The notes under the pieces are model-generated. The model was not told where the DNA came from and ran no database searches. It saw only the letters and a list, made by a program, of their open reading frames with translations. 64,000 nucleotides of DNA from Aurantiochytrium sp. KH105 (lineage: Eukaryota; Sar; Bigyra; Thraustochytrida; Thraustochytriidae). Shown here piece after piece: positions 39,546 to 49,506 of the stretch; position 1 is the stretch's first letter, and every line of letters starts with the position of its first letter. Where the stretch lies: contig BGKB01000026.1 of NCBI GenBank assembly GCA_003116975.1, positions 496,001-560,000 of the forward strand, in the 5' to 3' direction. The position numbers were made by a program, and so were the translations under genes.

Positions 39546-40170
39546 GGTCGCTCGCGCTGCCGGGCTCGCCGGGCTCAACGATTTGCGAGCTCGCGGGGCC
39601 CCTCCGGGACCGCCCCGCGCTGCAGACCTCGGCGCGGCGCGGCGCGGGTCGGACCCCTCGGGGATGCACGCACGCCGCACGCAGCGCACCGCAGGGCAGC
39701 CGGCAGCGCAGCGTCGCTCAGGCTCCCCGCCGCGCGAGCCCAGCCGCGGCGACTCGTCGCTCCGTGTTGGCCTTCTGCCGAGTCCGAGCCGGCGGCCGCT
39801 GGAGGGCCGGTATCCTAGGTTATCCTCCCTGACGCGGTATATCCTAGCATTCAGTAACGGCAGCGGCCGGATCTTCGAGGGAGCATGTTCTGCCTGATGG
39901 CACTGTGAACTAGAAGCGGCCAGACCAGCCTGAGGTAGGGCCTTTCGGGGAGGTAGGTTTCCCGAGCCCGAGGATGGGGATGGAAATTCTTCGAGGCTTC
40001 CTGTGCAGCGACGTGCGAGAGAAACTTGAAGAAAGGAAGAAGGGAAGAAGAGTCCGCCTCTTTTGGGAGGTGAGGATGGAGCAGGCGCGGCAGGGACTGT
40101 GAAGTGAGCAGAAAGTGTAGTATGGTCAGGCTCGATGACAGAAACTTCTTCATGTTTAGGCCTACCTAGT
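39546..40170. other. Upstream region of the RAD6-like gene
   Basis: GC-rich sequence with a long minus-strand open frame that shows no family signature. It contains TAGGCCTA at 40157-40164, just past the stop codon of the next gene. Confidence 0.5.
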
Positions 40171-40931
40171 TTATTTCCTTCCAGGCCGGGCGGCGTCGAA
40201 ATAACGATTTCGCGAAGGCCTAACAGTAAGTATGGTTGACGTTGACAGTATTCTTGAAGTGTCGGTCGTTCTGGGACCGTTGAAGAGAGGCTCCGCGCCC
40301 TCGGCGTGCGAGCAGTTGGTCGCTTCGTCTCGATCGGATTGTGAAGCACCGTACCATTTATCATCGCTTCTTGCCGCAACTGCACCGTCGACTTCAAAGT
40401 AATTTTCGCCTTCAGAGACCTCGCTATCGTCGCTGTTGTCGTCGTCTGCGTCGTCACGAGCAAGATCGCCATCATCGAGGAAATCTAATTTCCTGCAATA
40501 GTCGAAGTCTCGATGTCGTCCTCAATCTGAATTCGCACTATCCGTGTTGGACGGCGACTCGAAGGGTGAGAAGCAGGGGAGAACAGGCATGACTGCGTGT
40601 CACTTTCAGATAAGCGGTCAGCGGACTTGAAGATGAAAGTGTTTTGGAAGGCGTCCTCCAACTCTAATGGAAGCATGGAGACGAAGCAATGGTTGCGTGT
40701 TCGCTTGGCGTCACCATAATCGCGAAAAGCGTAGGCATGAGCATTGACCTTTGACTGACAAGAGCCACGCGTCGGACTCTCCTTTGCAGCAAATATCTCG
40801 CTACCAAGTTCGGGGCCATCGTCGACAAGAGATTCTGGATGGATGTTGAGGTTGGACATGGCCAACCCACGAAATGCGCATTTGATTCGGATATTTTGGT
40901 GAGCAGCATGCGATAGAAAAGGGAGCCGCAT
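40171..40931 (-). CDS. Unrecognised spliced gene, about 225 residues
   Basis: Working model: exon 40931-40604, intron 40603-40521 (83 nt, starting gtgacacgcag, ending cagattgag), exon 40520-40171. It splices phase 1 and keeps the frame to a TAA at 40173-40171. The first part reads MRLPFLSHAAHQNIRIKCAF, then LNIHPESLVDDGPELGSEIF and FVSMLPLELEDAFQNTFIF, which look like a folded domain. The second part is an acidic tail (LDFLDDGDLARDDADDDNSD, then SEVSEGENYFEVDG). The frame continues upstream of the ATG to a possible acceptor (gaaag|GAC at 40976), so 5' exons may exist between 40977 and 41390, where several short protein-like stretches occur in different frames. I do not recognise the family. 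A frameshifted pseudogene is the alternative. Confidence 0.42.
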
Positions 40932-41395
40932 GTCTACGGACGCGTCTTGGATTGCGGCTCTTTGGGCCTCAAAGTCCTTTCAATTTGTCCAAGCAAAAGA
41001 CGTGAATGGACACGAGACACTAGAAAGCAGCAGAATCAGAACATACTCATGCCCCTGGGCAATTGTTAATCTTCGTTCGCAGTGAGACAATATTTCCAAG
41101 TGCTTTCCAAAGTGTATTGTAATCCCTCGCAAAAAATATCGAGAGGCTGGCCGCGATCAAACCCTTTCTTGTCGAAAGAGAACTTGGGAAGATGACCGCG
41201 AACTCATCGCATCGCAACGCAATCTCATGGTAAATACTTTGCAACCAAAGTTGGCTTGTCGAAGGAAAACTCGAGATACTATGCGTCGCATCTCATGAAT
41301 CGTGCATGCCAAAGGCTCGCAAAGAATAGAAGAGAAACATCAACGATAGGAAGGGGGTGTCTGTCATCATCCTAAAATTACTTTTCCAGAAGTCT
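40932..41395. other. Region with possible 5' exons of the unrecognised gene
   Basis: On the minus strand it holds disconnected protein-like stretches, for example YLEFSFDKPTLVAKY near 41240-41275 and STRKGLIAASLSIFFARDYN near 41140. Each is cut by stops and borders splice-like sites (gtattt, gtatgt). I could not build a consistent model. Confidence 0.3.
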
Positions 41396-44300
41396 TTACA
41401 GCCGCTCGTCACGAACAAGATAGGGCTCGAGAGAAGCCAACGTGACGCGAAGGTCCTCAAGAATACGCTCAATGCGAGCCCGCTTGGTCGACTCCATGTC
41501 ATTCGGAACGTGAAAGCTGTCAAAAATCTCAAAGGCAGACTGCGGCTGGAGCGCGTTATACTTTTGCCGGAGGTTCTCGCGACAATCTTTGTGGTGCTCA
41601 GCCTCGGCAAGGGCTTCAGCAAGCGCCTCGGCATGTTTGATGCGCTGTCGCTCGCATGTTAGCTCGAGAAGCTGCAGCTGCTCTTGCATTGCGTTCCTTT
41701 CATGCGCGTCAGATGATACTATCTCTGATGTGGCCGGACGCAAAGCGCGCAACCGCTCGCTGATCGTGCACATTTTCTGCACGACCTCGCGCACCTCTTC
41801 CGAGTCAGCGTGCAAAACCTTATTTGCGAGATCGTCGGCTCTGGCCTGCAAAGCATCGATTTCTCCTTGCAGGGTAAGTTTGGTTTCCTGCAATTCTCGT
41901 TCGAGGTGGTGAACGCGCACCAGCAAGTTTCGCCTTTCTGACGCAAAGGAGCGCTCGATGGCTACTCGACTGGCATGCAAGCCAGCGGCGACGCGTCGCA
42001 TCGAGGTAACCTCGCGAGCATGGCCGTGCTTCGACTTGTCCACCAACCCGTGGTAGACACGAATTTGCGCTCGTTGCGTTCGAAAGGCCTCCTCAAGACG
42101 CTCAATGTGCTCGAGAGCTGGGCCCAAAATCATGCTGGACGATGTCGACCTGGCGGAACCCAGCTGTCCTGCGGAATCGACACACGCCGTAATTGCAGAC
42201 ATGGAGGACGATCGAGAAATGCCCAGCTCGCCGCGTCGTCCTGCGGACACGACTCCATCTGCTGCCAAGGGGCTATTTTCCGTCTCAAAGTACTGCCGGG
42301 GCTCGGGGTGCCGTGGAGGCGCCCCTGAGACCGACGACAAGGAATGCGTCCGACTCAGAGGGGGTCGACGATCCACGGTGACGACACGAAGATCAGGCCG
42401 CCGGCGAGGCGATACGCTTTGAGATGTCGACAACGAAGATCGAGATCGAGGCGACGCAGGCGACGCAGGCGACGCAGGCGACGCCGAGACGGGGCTCACG
42501 TATCCCGAGAGACTTCTCGATGAGAAGCTGCGAGGTGAACTTGACAGCTTTCTGATCACGCTGCTGCTGGCATCTGTATCTTCATTGTCACTATACTGAA
42601 AATTATCCTCCTCCTCCTCCTCCTCCTCGTCGTCGTCGTCATCATCAGCATCATTGTCCCTTGCGCTGGCATTCTTGCCCATTAAAGTCGATCTCGGCGC
42701 CGTGTGCTCCATGTGCTCCATTTGTGAGCGAATGCACGCTTCAGCATCCTCAAGGAGCGACTTTGTCGCCGTATGAGCCTTGCGTTCTTCCTCAAGCTTC
42801 GCTTCAGCTTGACGTTTCTCGGCCAAGGCCACGTCCGACTGTCCAAGTGCAGCTTGTGTAGCTCTGCGCTCACTGTCGATGACGGCCACTTGTGAGGCAA
42901 TCTGACAGCGTAAACCTGCAATGACAGTGTTCCTGCTCCCCATCGCACTGGCCTCCATGACCTCAGCCTCTTCCGTCTTTTTCGCGGTCCTCAGGGCCTT
43001 CATGATGCACTGCTGTTGACAAGCTGTAGCGAGCGCACGCGATGCTACTTTGCCCAGTAGCTCAATGTGCAAATCCTGTTTCGGCAAACTGCTCACAGAA
43101 CGCTGCATGCGGATTTGAGAAGCGTAGGCTTGCAGAAGCTGATCTTTCGCCTGCAAAATGGTGTCCTTTTCATCGAGCGTGCAGCGTTGTTCGCAAAGCC
43201 GAGAGCGACACGCTTCGAGCTGGTCCTCCAGCTCCGAAGATTGCTTGATAGCAATCTCCAGCTCGTTCTCGAGTTCTGCTGTTCGCTTTGCGGCAATTTC
43301 CAGCTCGCTTTGAAAGTCCGATTCAGTCTCCGACCCTTCTCCTTGCAGGGTCTGGGAGACTTCTGTCGCTTCGCGCCGCAGCTGGGCCTCGAGAAGGGCC
43401 TTCTTCATCACGTCTTGCAAGCTCTTGATCTGCTGACGATGATTGTTGTCCATTGTCACGAGCGTCATACGGTGCTCGCGCTGAACGCGAGCAAGTTCCT
43501 CTTGATGAGCGCGGTCCATTGCCTCCGCTTCGAATGAACAGGGACTCAAGCATGCGTCATCCTGCAGCTTTATAGACCTCTGGCTGGTTGGCGAGAGTGG
43601 CAATGAAGACTCCGGCCTGCGTTCATTCATTAGAAGCGTTGATGAAGGATGGCCGACACGCGAGGCGCCAAGCGCTAAAACGGCGCTCGAATAAGTGGAA
43701 GCCGTGGCCTGGGGAACAGACACTGAGAGACTGCCACTGTCGGATGCCTCAGAGTTACCAGCTGACTGTGCGAGGAGTTGAGCCTGAAGTGTCGCGATGC
43801 GTCGTTCCTGCTCAAGAATGACTCCTTTCTGATGCTGGCTTGTCCGCTGGAAGAGTCGCACCTGGCTCTGGAGGCACTCAAGCTGAGGTTCAAGCGCTTC
43901 TTCGCAACGGGGCGATCCTGGAGTTGCTGATGATCCAACGTGAAGGCGTTCCTTCGACCCAAGTGTGCGTGGGGTCGATTCTTCCTCGCTCGTCTTGCGC
44001 TCCTCCATAAACGAGTCGTGGTCTTCGACATCATTGTTGCTTTTCTTGGAATGGCCAGTGTCCGAAACTACGCGCTCTGTATTGATTGCGTCCGGACGCC
44101 CCGAGGTTTCATCATCACTGTAAGCGGTCTCTGCAGCGCCACAATGAACTTCAGCCGCAGGGCTGTCGAGCAACGAGGGTGCCACAATTTGTGGATCTTG
44201 TGCCCAAGAAGGGAGCGACGCTTGTTTGACGCAAAACGGCGAATTTGGCGATTTAAGACAAGCCTTGGCTGCAAGACCTGCCAACGCGTCTTCGAGTGCA

Positions 44301-46537
44301 ATACGTGGTGTCACGGGGCTTTTAAAGTCGCCTCGCGTATTTTTTCTCATGGTGATAGTATTGTCTTCTCGACCCTCGCTCGCGTCTTCGTCATCGTCAG
44401 AAACGATCTCTGGCTCAACCTCTTGCTGCTTCGTTTCAATTCGCATTGGAATTTTGGCATGCTTCGTTCGCATCTTCGAGAGCTTCTCCATAGTTTGAGC
44501 GAGCTCTTTTTGCGCGGCTTGCCGTTGCGTCTGCGCCGCACTTAGCAGCTCTTGTGTAGCTCGAAGTTTGTCTGCTGCCTCGCGCTCCTTTTCTTCAGAA
44601 ACCAGATTTCTAGTTTTGAGAGCGCGAAGTTGCCCTTGCACATGACCAAGCTGGGCCTTTGTAGTCCGAAGTTCATTGTTGTACTTGTCACATTCGCTTC
44701 TCGATGTCAAATAGAGCAACTGCGCTTCAGCGAGAGTGTCAGCCTGATCTTGGGCTTTGTTTCTCAAAGCGTCGCATTCCAAAAGCGTCTCTGCTAGGCA
44801 GTCCTTTGTTTTGCCCAATTCCACTTGCAATGATCCAATTTCCTCTTTTGATAGCTTGAGAGTGGCCTGCATCGTTTTGCGGTCGTTCTCTACCGCACCC
44901 ATCGAAGTATGAAGGCTCGCCAGATTTTTTTGTAGGTCCTCCATGGCGAGCGCTTTCTCACGCGCAGCACGGTTTGCTTCAAGTGCGTTTTCCCTTGCCC
45001 TTTCCAGCTCATCGCGCATTCCACGCAGCTCATCGATAGCAGCATCGCGTTGAACCCGAAGTGCGCTATTGACTTGCTGCAGATCTCTGACCATCTCCCC
45101 TGATGCGGCCAAGCGCGCTGTTGCGTCCTGCGATATTTCGGACCAAATATTTCGCATAGCGTGTTCTCGGAATCGTGCGCACACGCGGTCCACACCCTGC
45201 GACACAAAGGCGTGAACAAGCGTTGAGGCTACAACAGGACCCAGCGTTGTCTCTATCTTGTCCTCATCTACTGCGCAAAGTGCAACTTGCGCCTCTGCCT
45301 TTGCACCTTGAGACTTCTCCTGGTCTGCATCGCAGACGTCAACGTCTGATGGCGCGCGGTCTCCCTCGTGCAGTATGTCAAGTGCAGCAAAGTACAGATG
45401 TTCGTGAGCAGCAACAACCTGCGCGCCATGGAAAGCCCGCAAGGCTTCCCCCAAAGTCTTGGATCCCAGCACCGACTCTCGAGCAAGTAAGAGTTCAACT
45501 TCGGGCGGCATCTTCGAGTGAAGCGCGGTTGCTAAACTTCCCTCTGGGATCTCCAAAATAAGAGCGTGATTCATGACGGTGTTTGGCGCCGTGTCATTGC
45601 CTTGGCGTTGGCGCTTGGCTCGGAGAACGAAGAAATCAATTCCGTTTTCTTGGTCGCATGAGCATTTCCGTGGCTCAGTCTCAATATCAAATTGCGAAAA
45701 GTGCTGCACGAGCCTTGACGAGAATGCATCTCCTCCTAAATAAGTGTTGGCAGTTGTCGTCTGCGCCTCGGAGAAAGAAATACTTGACAAAGAAGAAGAA
45801 AAGGACGCCAGAGGCGCATTTTTAATATCAGGAAAGAGCACTCGTCTCTCCCCCTTTGCGCTTAGAATCACAGTCGCGACGTTCTCGCCCTCGAGCAGAC
45901 CTGCAATCATGCGCGGTGCAACGAGATCAACAATTTCTTTGGTTCTCGCCTGTGTATCATTTGCATCGCATGTTTGCTTTGGAGCAAGCAAGGCCCGTCC
46001 TCGCTTCCATCCGTGAGGTACAATCATGCGCTGTTGTTTCTCAAAGTGCACCTTGTCACGCATATCTTTCGCACACAATCTCTCCATGGCGGTGAAAGAG
46101 CAATCATCTGATCCGATTTGTGATGGGATCATTCTCTCAACGTCTTGGGATGCATCGGCGGTGCCTAAAGAGTAAAATTTAGTACTCTGCCGATCGGCCA
46201 AAGAGTGGCTTGACGCCAGAATATTGTTGATGTCTGTGCTTATTCCGCCATAAACGGGATGATTGACGTTTGGTTCTGAGGTAGGCCTCGGCCTTGACGC
46301 GTCCAGCTCGAGGCGATCGGCAGAAATTGCAGGTAACGCCAGCTGATTTCTACTTTCCGACAAAGCATTATCGAGCCTCTCGCCATTCTCAGAAGGACCA
46401 GACGCACTTTTCGCAGGCTCGCTCGCTTCATTGCCATCGTCATCATCATCACGGCGCAAACGTGCAGACAGCTCAGCAAGTTTGACCTCGAGTTCCTCCA
46501 CGGTCAGATCAGGACGCTGCGCGTGCCTTGACGTCAT
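41396..46537 (-). CDS. Large coiled-coil protein, 1713 residues, unknown function
   Basis: The start is the ATG at 46537 (MTSRHAQRPDLTVEELE). Residues 1-180 are polar and partly disordered with an acidic run (RRDDDDDGNE). Residues 200-460 may be a globular domain (VDLVAPRMIAGLLEGENVAT, NHALILEIPEGSLATAL, TLGPVVASTLVHAFVSQGVD). A long heptad coil follows, about 490-700 (VRDLQQVNSALRVQRDAAID, and LRNKAQDQADTLAEAQL). After a Ser/acidic linker there are further coils (about 900-960, 1050-1300 and 1520-1650). A second acidic run, DNDADDDDDDEEEEEEED, and a Ser/Pro-rich stretch with SPASPASPASPRS lie around 1310-1380. The overall design recalls centrosomal or cytoskeletal scaffolds, but I see no diagnostic motif. 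Single exon. Confidence 0.85.
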   Translation of the reverse strand: MTSRHAQRPDLTVEELEVKLAELSARLRRDDDDDGNEASEPAKSASGPSENGERLDNALSESRNQLALPAISADRLELDASRPRPTSEPNVNHPVYGGISTDINNILASSHSLADRQSTKFYSLGTADASQDVERMIPSQIGSDDCSFTAMERLCAKDMRDKVHFEKQQRMIVPHGWKRGRALLAPKQTCDANDTQARTKEIVDLVAPRMIAGLLEGENVATVILSAKGERRVLFPDIKNAPLASFSSSLSSISFSEAQTTTANTYLGGDAFSSRLVQHFSQFDIETEPRKCSCDQENGIDFFVLRAKRQRQGNDTAPNTVMNHALILEIPEGSLATALHSKMPPEVELLLARESVLGSKTLGEALRAFHGAQVVAAHEHLYFAALDILHEGDRAPSDVDVCDADQEKSQGAKAEAQVALCAVDEDKIETTLGPVVASTLVHAFVSQGVDRVCARFREHAMRNIWSEISQDATARLAASGEMVRDLQQVNSALRVQRDAAIDELRGMRDELERARENALEANRAAREKALAMEDLQKNLASLHTSMGAVENDRKTMQATLKLSKEEIGSLQVELGKTKDCLAETLLECDALRNKAQDQADTLAEAQLLYLTSRSECDKYNNELRTTKAQLGHVQGQLRALKTRNLVSEEKEREAADKLRATQELLSAAQTQRQAAQKELAQTMEKLSKMRTKHAKIPMRIETKQQEVEPEIVSDDDEDASEGREDNTITMRKNTRGDFKSPVTPRIALEDALAGLAAKACLKSPNSPFCVKQASLPSWAQDPQIVAPSLLDSPAAEVHCGAAETAYSDDETSGRPDAINTERVVSDTGHSKKSNNDVEDHDSFMEERKTSEEESTPRTLGSKERLHVGSSATPGSPRCEEALEPQLECLQSQVRLFQRTSQHQKGVILEQERRIATLQAQLLAQSAGNSEASDSGSLSVSVPQATASTYSSAVLALGASRVGHPSSTLLMNERRPESSLPLSPTSQRSIKLQDDACLSPCSFEAEAMDRAHQEELARVQREHRMTLVTMDNNHRQQIKSLQDVMKKALLEAQLRREATEVSQTLQGEGSETESDFQSELEIAAKRTAELENELEIAIKQSSELEDQLEACRSRLCEQRCTLDEKDTILQAKDQLLQAYASQIRMQRSVSSLPKQDLHIELLGKVASRALATACQQQCIMKALRTAKKTEEAEVMEASAMGSRNTVIAGLRCQIASQVAVIDSERRATQAALGQSDVALAEKRQAEAKLEEERKAHTATKSLLEDAEACIRSQMEHMEHTAPRSTLMGKNASARDNDADDDDDDEEEEEEEDNFQYSDNEDTDASSSVIRKLSSSPRSFSSRSLSGYVSPVSASPASPASPASPRSRSSLSTSQSVSPRRRPDLRVVTVDRRPPLSRTHSLSSVSGAPPRHPEPRQYFETENSPLAADGVVSAGRRGELGISRSSSMSAITACVDSAGQLGSARSTSSSMILGPALEHIERLEEAFRTQRAQIRVYHGLVDKSKHGHAREVTSMRRVAAGLHASRVAIERSFASERRNLLVRVHHLERELQETKLTLQGEIDALQARADDLANKVLHADSEEVREVVQKMCTISERLRALRPATSEIVSSDAHERNAMQEQLQLLELTCERQRIKHAEALAEALAEAEHHKDCRENLRQKYNALQPQSAFEIFDSFHVPNDMESTKRARIERILEDLRVTLASLEPYLVRDERL

Positions 46538-46923
46538 GGTGACCTCGCTGGTAGGCCTCGTGAGCGTGGCAAAGCTACTCTGCTTTGCTCACCTCGCACG
46601 CCCCACCCGCCTCGCCCGCAGACGCGCGCGCGGCGCGCTACCTGAGTTCTGGCGGTCTCCCCTGCAGCCAACGGGGCCACTGACGCATCGGTTGGTGTCC
46701 GTTGCCCTCGAGAGAACCTTTACGGCTCGCTCGAGTGCACCTTTACGGCTCGCTCGAGTGCAAACGGACAATAAGCACAAGCATTGCCGCCTGAGATGTC
46801 TTTCTTTGTCGTTTATCCGTGGGAGACTGTGCTTACCTAACGCCAATCAAGCCAAAGCCTAGAGAGATGTTTTGTCCCGATTTTTGCAAAGGTTGTTATT
46901 TGGATTGTCGAATAGCCCTGGCT
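46538..46923. other. Promoter region of the coiled-coil gene
   Basis: 386 bases between the coiled-coil start and the mobile-element relic, with a perfect tandem duplication (annotated separately). No gene. Confidence 0.6.
46717..46762. repeat. Perfect 23-bp tandem duplication
   Basis: Two adjacent identical 23-base copies beginning CCTTTACGGCTCGC. They lie about 180 bases upstream of the coiled-coil gene start. Confidence 0.95.
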
Positions 46924-46954
46924 AAATTTCGTTCGGTCTAACCGAACGAAATTT
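46924..46954. repeat. Palindrome with 14-bp arms and 3-base loop
   Basis: AAATTTCGTTCGGT, CTA, then ACCGAACGAAATTT. It shares the core ACCGAACGAAAT with the inverted repeats of the adjacent element. Confidence 0.95.
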
Positions 46955-46993
46955 TCGGCGAAATAGTTTCCCCGATCCGGCGGCAGGCTGGGT

Positions 46994-47012
46994 CAGTGAG
47001 ACCGAACGAAAT
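46994..47012 (+). repeat. Left 19-bp inverted repeat
   Basis: CAGTGAGACCGAACGAAAT, the exact reverse complement of 49227-49245. Confidence 0.9.
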
Positions 47013-47072
47013 CTCTGGCAAACACGCGAGGCATTGCATTAAATACTTCTATTCAATTTTAAATCTTGCCGA

Positions 47073-49031
47073 TTGGCCAGATCGTTCCCACGATGCCCCC
47101 GCACCCCTCTGCAAGTTTGCAGGCAAATTCTCCCGGTGGAAGGGTTGTTGTTCTTCTGCAAAGTTGGGTACCGTGAGGGCGAACTTAACCATGACCTAAC
47201 GACCGCGCTTCATCAAGCGCTACAGCGGCTACAGCGAGCAGAAAAGCTTGGCAGCGTCGCGAGTCACGCTCTGCGATCGTACCCCTGGCATGATCGCGTC
47301 CAATTTGTTTGCATAGCGGCCCGTTGCGCGAGTTTGAAGCTGGCAACTGCCTCGAGCGATGGCGAGGCCCATGTCGAGAGCTGGTCGAGACGCTGCAGCT
47401 CAACGTCAGCCCAAGCACGGAGGAGGAGGAGGAGGAGCGTGCACATGAGCTCGATGAGGGCGCTCGAGATGATATTGACTGGGATCATGCCGATCTGCAA
47501 GACGAGCAAGATGATTCTTTTGGAGAATCGATCAAGCTGACAGGACGCGGTTCCTGGAGCTTTGAGTCCTTTTCACGGCGTAACGCCGCGTATCACGGTG
47601 ACCTCGCGGGGGCACTACGCCCTCTTGACTCGGTTGATTTGAAATTTAATCCGTACGGAAGTTTGGCTCTCGAGAAGCTCAAACGGGAGGCAGATGTGGT
47701 CGTGAAGCGTCTCCGCGAGCAAGCGAACAAAAGTGATGACGATGAGGGCATGCAACCCGCCGAGATCTTTCACATGATCATGCCGCCAAACTTTATTAAC
47801 ATCTTCGAAACATGGCTCAATGAATGTGCAACGATTTATAACGAAAGGCTCGCTCGAGGAAAGCGATGCGGACAGTCTCGAAGAAACCATGCCGGAGTGC
47901 AACCAGTTGGAGAAATATGTGTTCGCTCTGAAAATTAAGACCGCGACAGTGCGGTCTTCGGAGACGGCTCTCGATGAGCGGGTTTCTCGACAAGGTCTGT
48001 TTCGAGAATGCGACGCGGGTGCACAGGACTTCAAAGATCTTGTGCCAAATGCATCCTATTGTGCACAATGTGCACACCATGCAGCTGTTTTGGATGCACC
48101 ATGCACATTTCTAGTGTACGCAGATACGGTCGATATCCGACAAATTGTGATCGTCAGATTTTCATCGTCACAGCGCCAGGCCTGGAGGCTCTACTTCTCA
48201 TCCCTCGCCAAAGAGTACCTTGGCTTCATTTACTCTGATGCTCAGGAGCCCGTTCCAGACATTGCCGAGGACTACAGCGAGCACCTCGGTTTTGCACAAG
48301 ACCATCACACCGTAGAGATATACCTGCAGCTCTGGCGCAAGTACAGTATCGACATCATTTCCAGTGGGACTCCACCGCCGGCCCGGAAACTTATCCCTAT
48401 CACAGGTTCTTTCTGGAACCACATGATGGGAGGAGTGGACACTGTGCGAAAGACGTTATCAGGTCGCGCGCGGCGGACTGCGCGTTTGACTCCAAATGCG
48501 ATCATGTTCTCAACATGGTTTGAATATGCGCTCTACAATTGCTTTCGTGCCTACCAGCTGACAGAAAATAGGGACTTTATACGCACGTGCAACTCTTGGG
48601 AGTCATGGATGCCGCGCAAGAAAGGTATCTCGTTTGAGAAATTCCTGGAGAAGCTACGCATCAGCTTAAACGAGCTGAAACCGGCGCTAAATGTGATGTT
48701 TAAAGGAACCAGAGCGGATGCGAACGAGCTCGAAGATCCGCCTGAAGAGGTTATGAATCCGAGAGCACCTGGATATCGAGCCAGGCGTCTCCCTGAGATT
48801 TTGTCAAACCGAGCACAGGACAAGCACATGCAATTGCTGCAAGATAAAGCTCGTGCGTGCACTATATGCTGCACTAAGTGCGAAAAGGGTCAAAGCCCTG
48901 ACGAGCACGCTAGACAAGCTCGTAGGACGCAAAAATGGTGCTTGGCATGTGACACCGCCATCTGCAAGCGCTGTTGGGCGCGCTTCCACGCCTCGGATGG
49001 TGCTGTCCAGGTAGCTCATGCGAATCTATGA
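47073..49031 (+). pseudogene. piggyBac-like transposase relic, frameshifted
   Basis: Three plus-strand frames carry successive pieces. From 47073 to about 47310 it reads LTTALHQALQRLQRAEKLGS. From about 47310 to 47870 there is an acidic segment with FHMIMPPNFINIFETWLNEC. From 47820 to 49031 the third piece carries ITGSFWNHMMGGVDTVRKTL, which resembles the piggyBac motif around the last catalytic Asp (YNKYMGGVD). It is followed by the helical NAIMFSTWFEYALYNCFRAY and a C-terminal Cys-rich region (CTICCTKCEKGQS, CLACDTAICKRCWARFH), as in the piggyBac cysteine-rich domain. At least two frame changes are needed. The stretch between the second piece and GGVD is shorter than the usual catalytic core, so an internal deletion is likely. 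Short inverted repeats flank the copy. Confidence 0.6.
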
Positions 49032-49226
49032 AGCTCCTATACCTTTTCGACTATCTTGGCTCGATATGTCACTCAGCAGCACCTCCTGGCATGCTCATTC
49101 GCTCATTTAAGCAATTGTGCTCTCATTTGGAGCCCGGCAAATCTTGATCACCCGAGCGCAACGCAATTTAAAATTTGGCTAGGCGAAACTCACCTAACAC
49201 AGTCTTAGTCATATTACTCCTAATTA

Positions 49227-49245
49227 ATTTCGTTCGGTCTCACTG
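49227..49245 (-). repeat. Right 19-bp inverted repeat
   Basis: ATTTCGTTCGGTCTCACTG, the exact reverse complement of 46994-47012. A TTAA overlaps its inner edge (49224-49227). Confidence 0.9.
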
Positions 49246-49506
49246 TATCGGTCTATTCTGGCCAAATAGGCCGCTTCTCCGCCGCCTTCCCCCAAATCTA
49301 GTTTTCCCTACCCCTTGACCAAAACTGGTTCCCAAGCCTTTAAAATTTGGCACAGCAATCTACGGGCAGAGATCCTTCCCTGTGCTTAATTTCAAGGCGC
49401 GCGAGTTAATTTTGAGCGCGCTGGAAGAGATCAGGCAAATGAAATTTCGTTCGGTTTTTCGTTCGGTTTCATGTGGCTAGCCAGGGATAGTATTCATGGC
49501 TAGTTT

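Larger units (their letters stand above)
46924..49467. mobile_element. Decayed piggyBac-like element with CGTTCGGT repeats
   Basis: A transposase relic is flanked by copies of a short motif. CAGTGAGACCGAACGAAAT occurs at 46994-47012 and its exact reverse complement at 49227-49245, giving 19-bp inverted repeats 2.25 kb apart. Outside them, the left side has a 14-bp-arm palindrome (AAATTTCGTTCGGT, 3-base loop, then its complement; 46924-46954). The right side has two direct copies of TTTCGTTCGGT (49443-49467). I could not find clear TTAA target duplications exactly at the ends, so the true boundaries are uncertain. Confidence 0.6.

Noticed and set aside
39546-40475. Minus-strand extension upstream of the RAD6-like ATG (about 310 codons)
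   Set aside because: It overlaps the better-looking acidic frame of another candidate gene, has no E2-like or other family sequence, and a good ATG follows at 39545.
46924-46954. Perfect hairpin considered as a transcription terminator or RNA gene
   Set aside because: It shares its core with the inverted repeats of the adjacent transposon relic, which explains it better.
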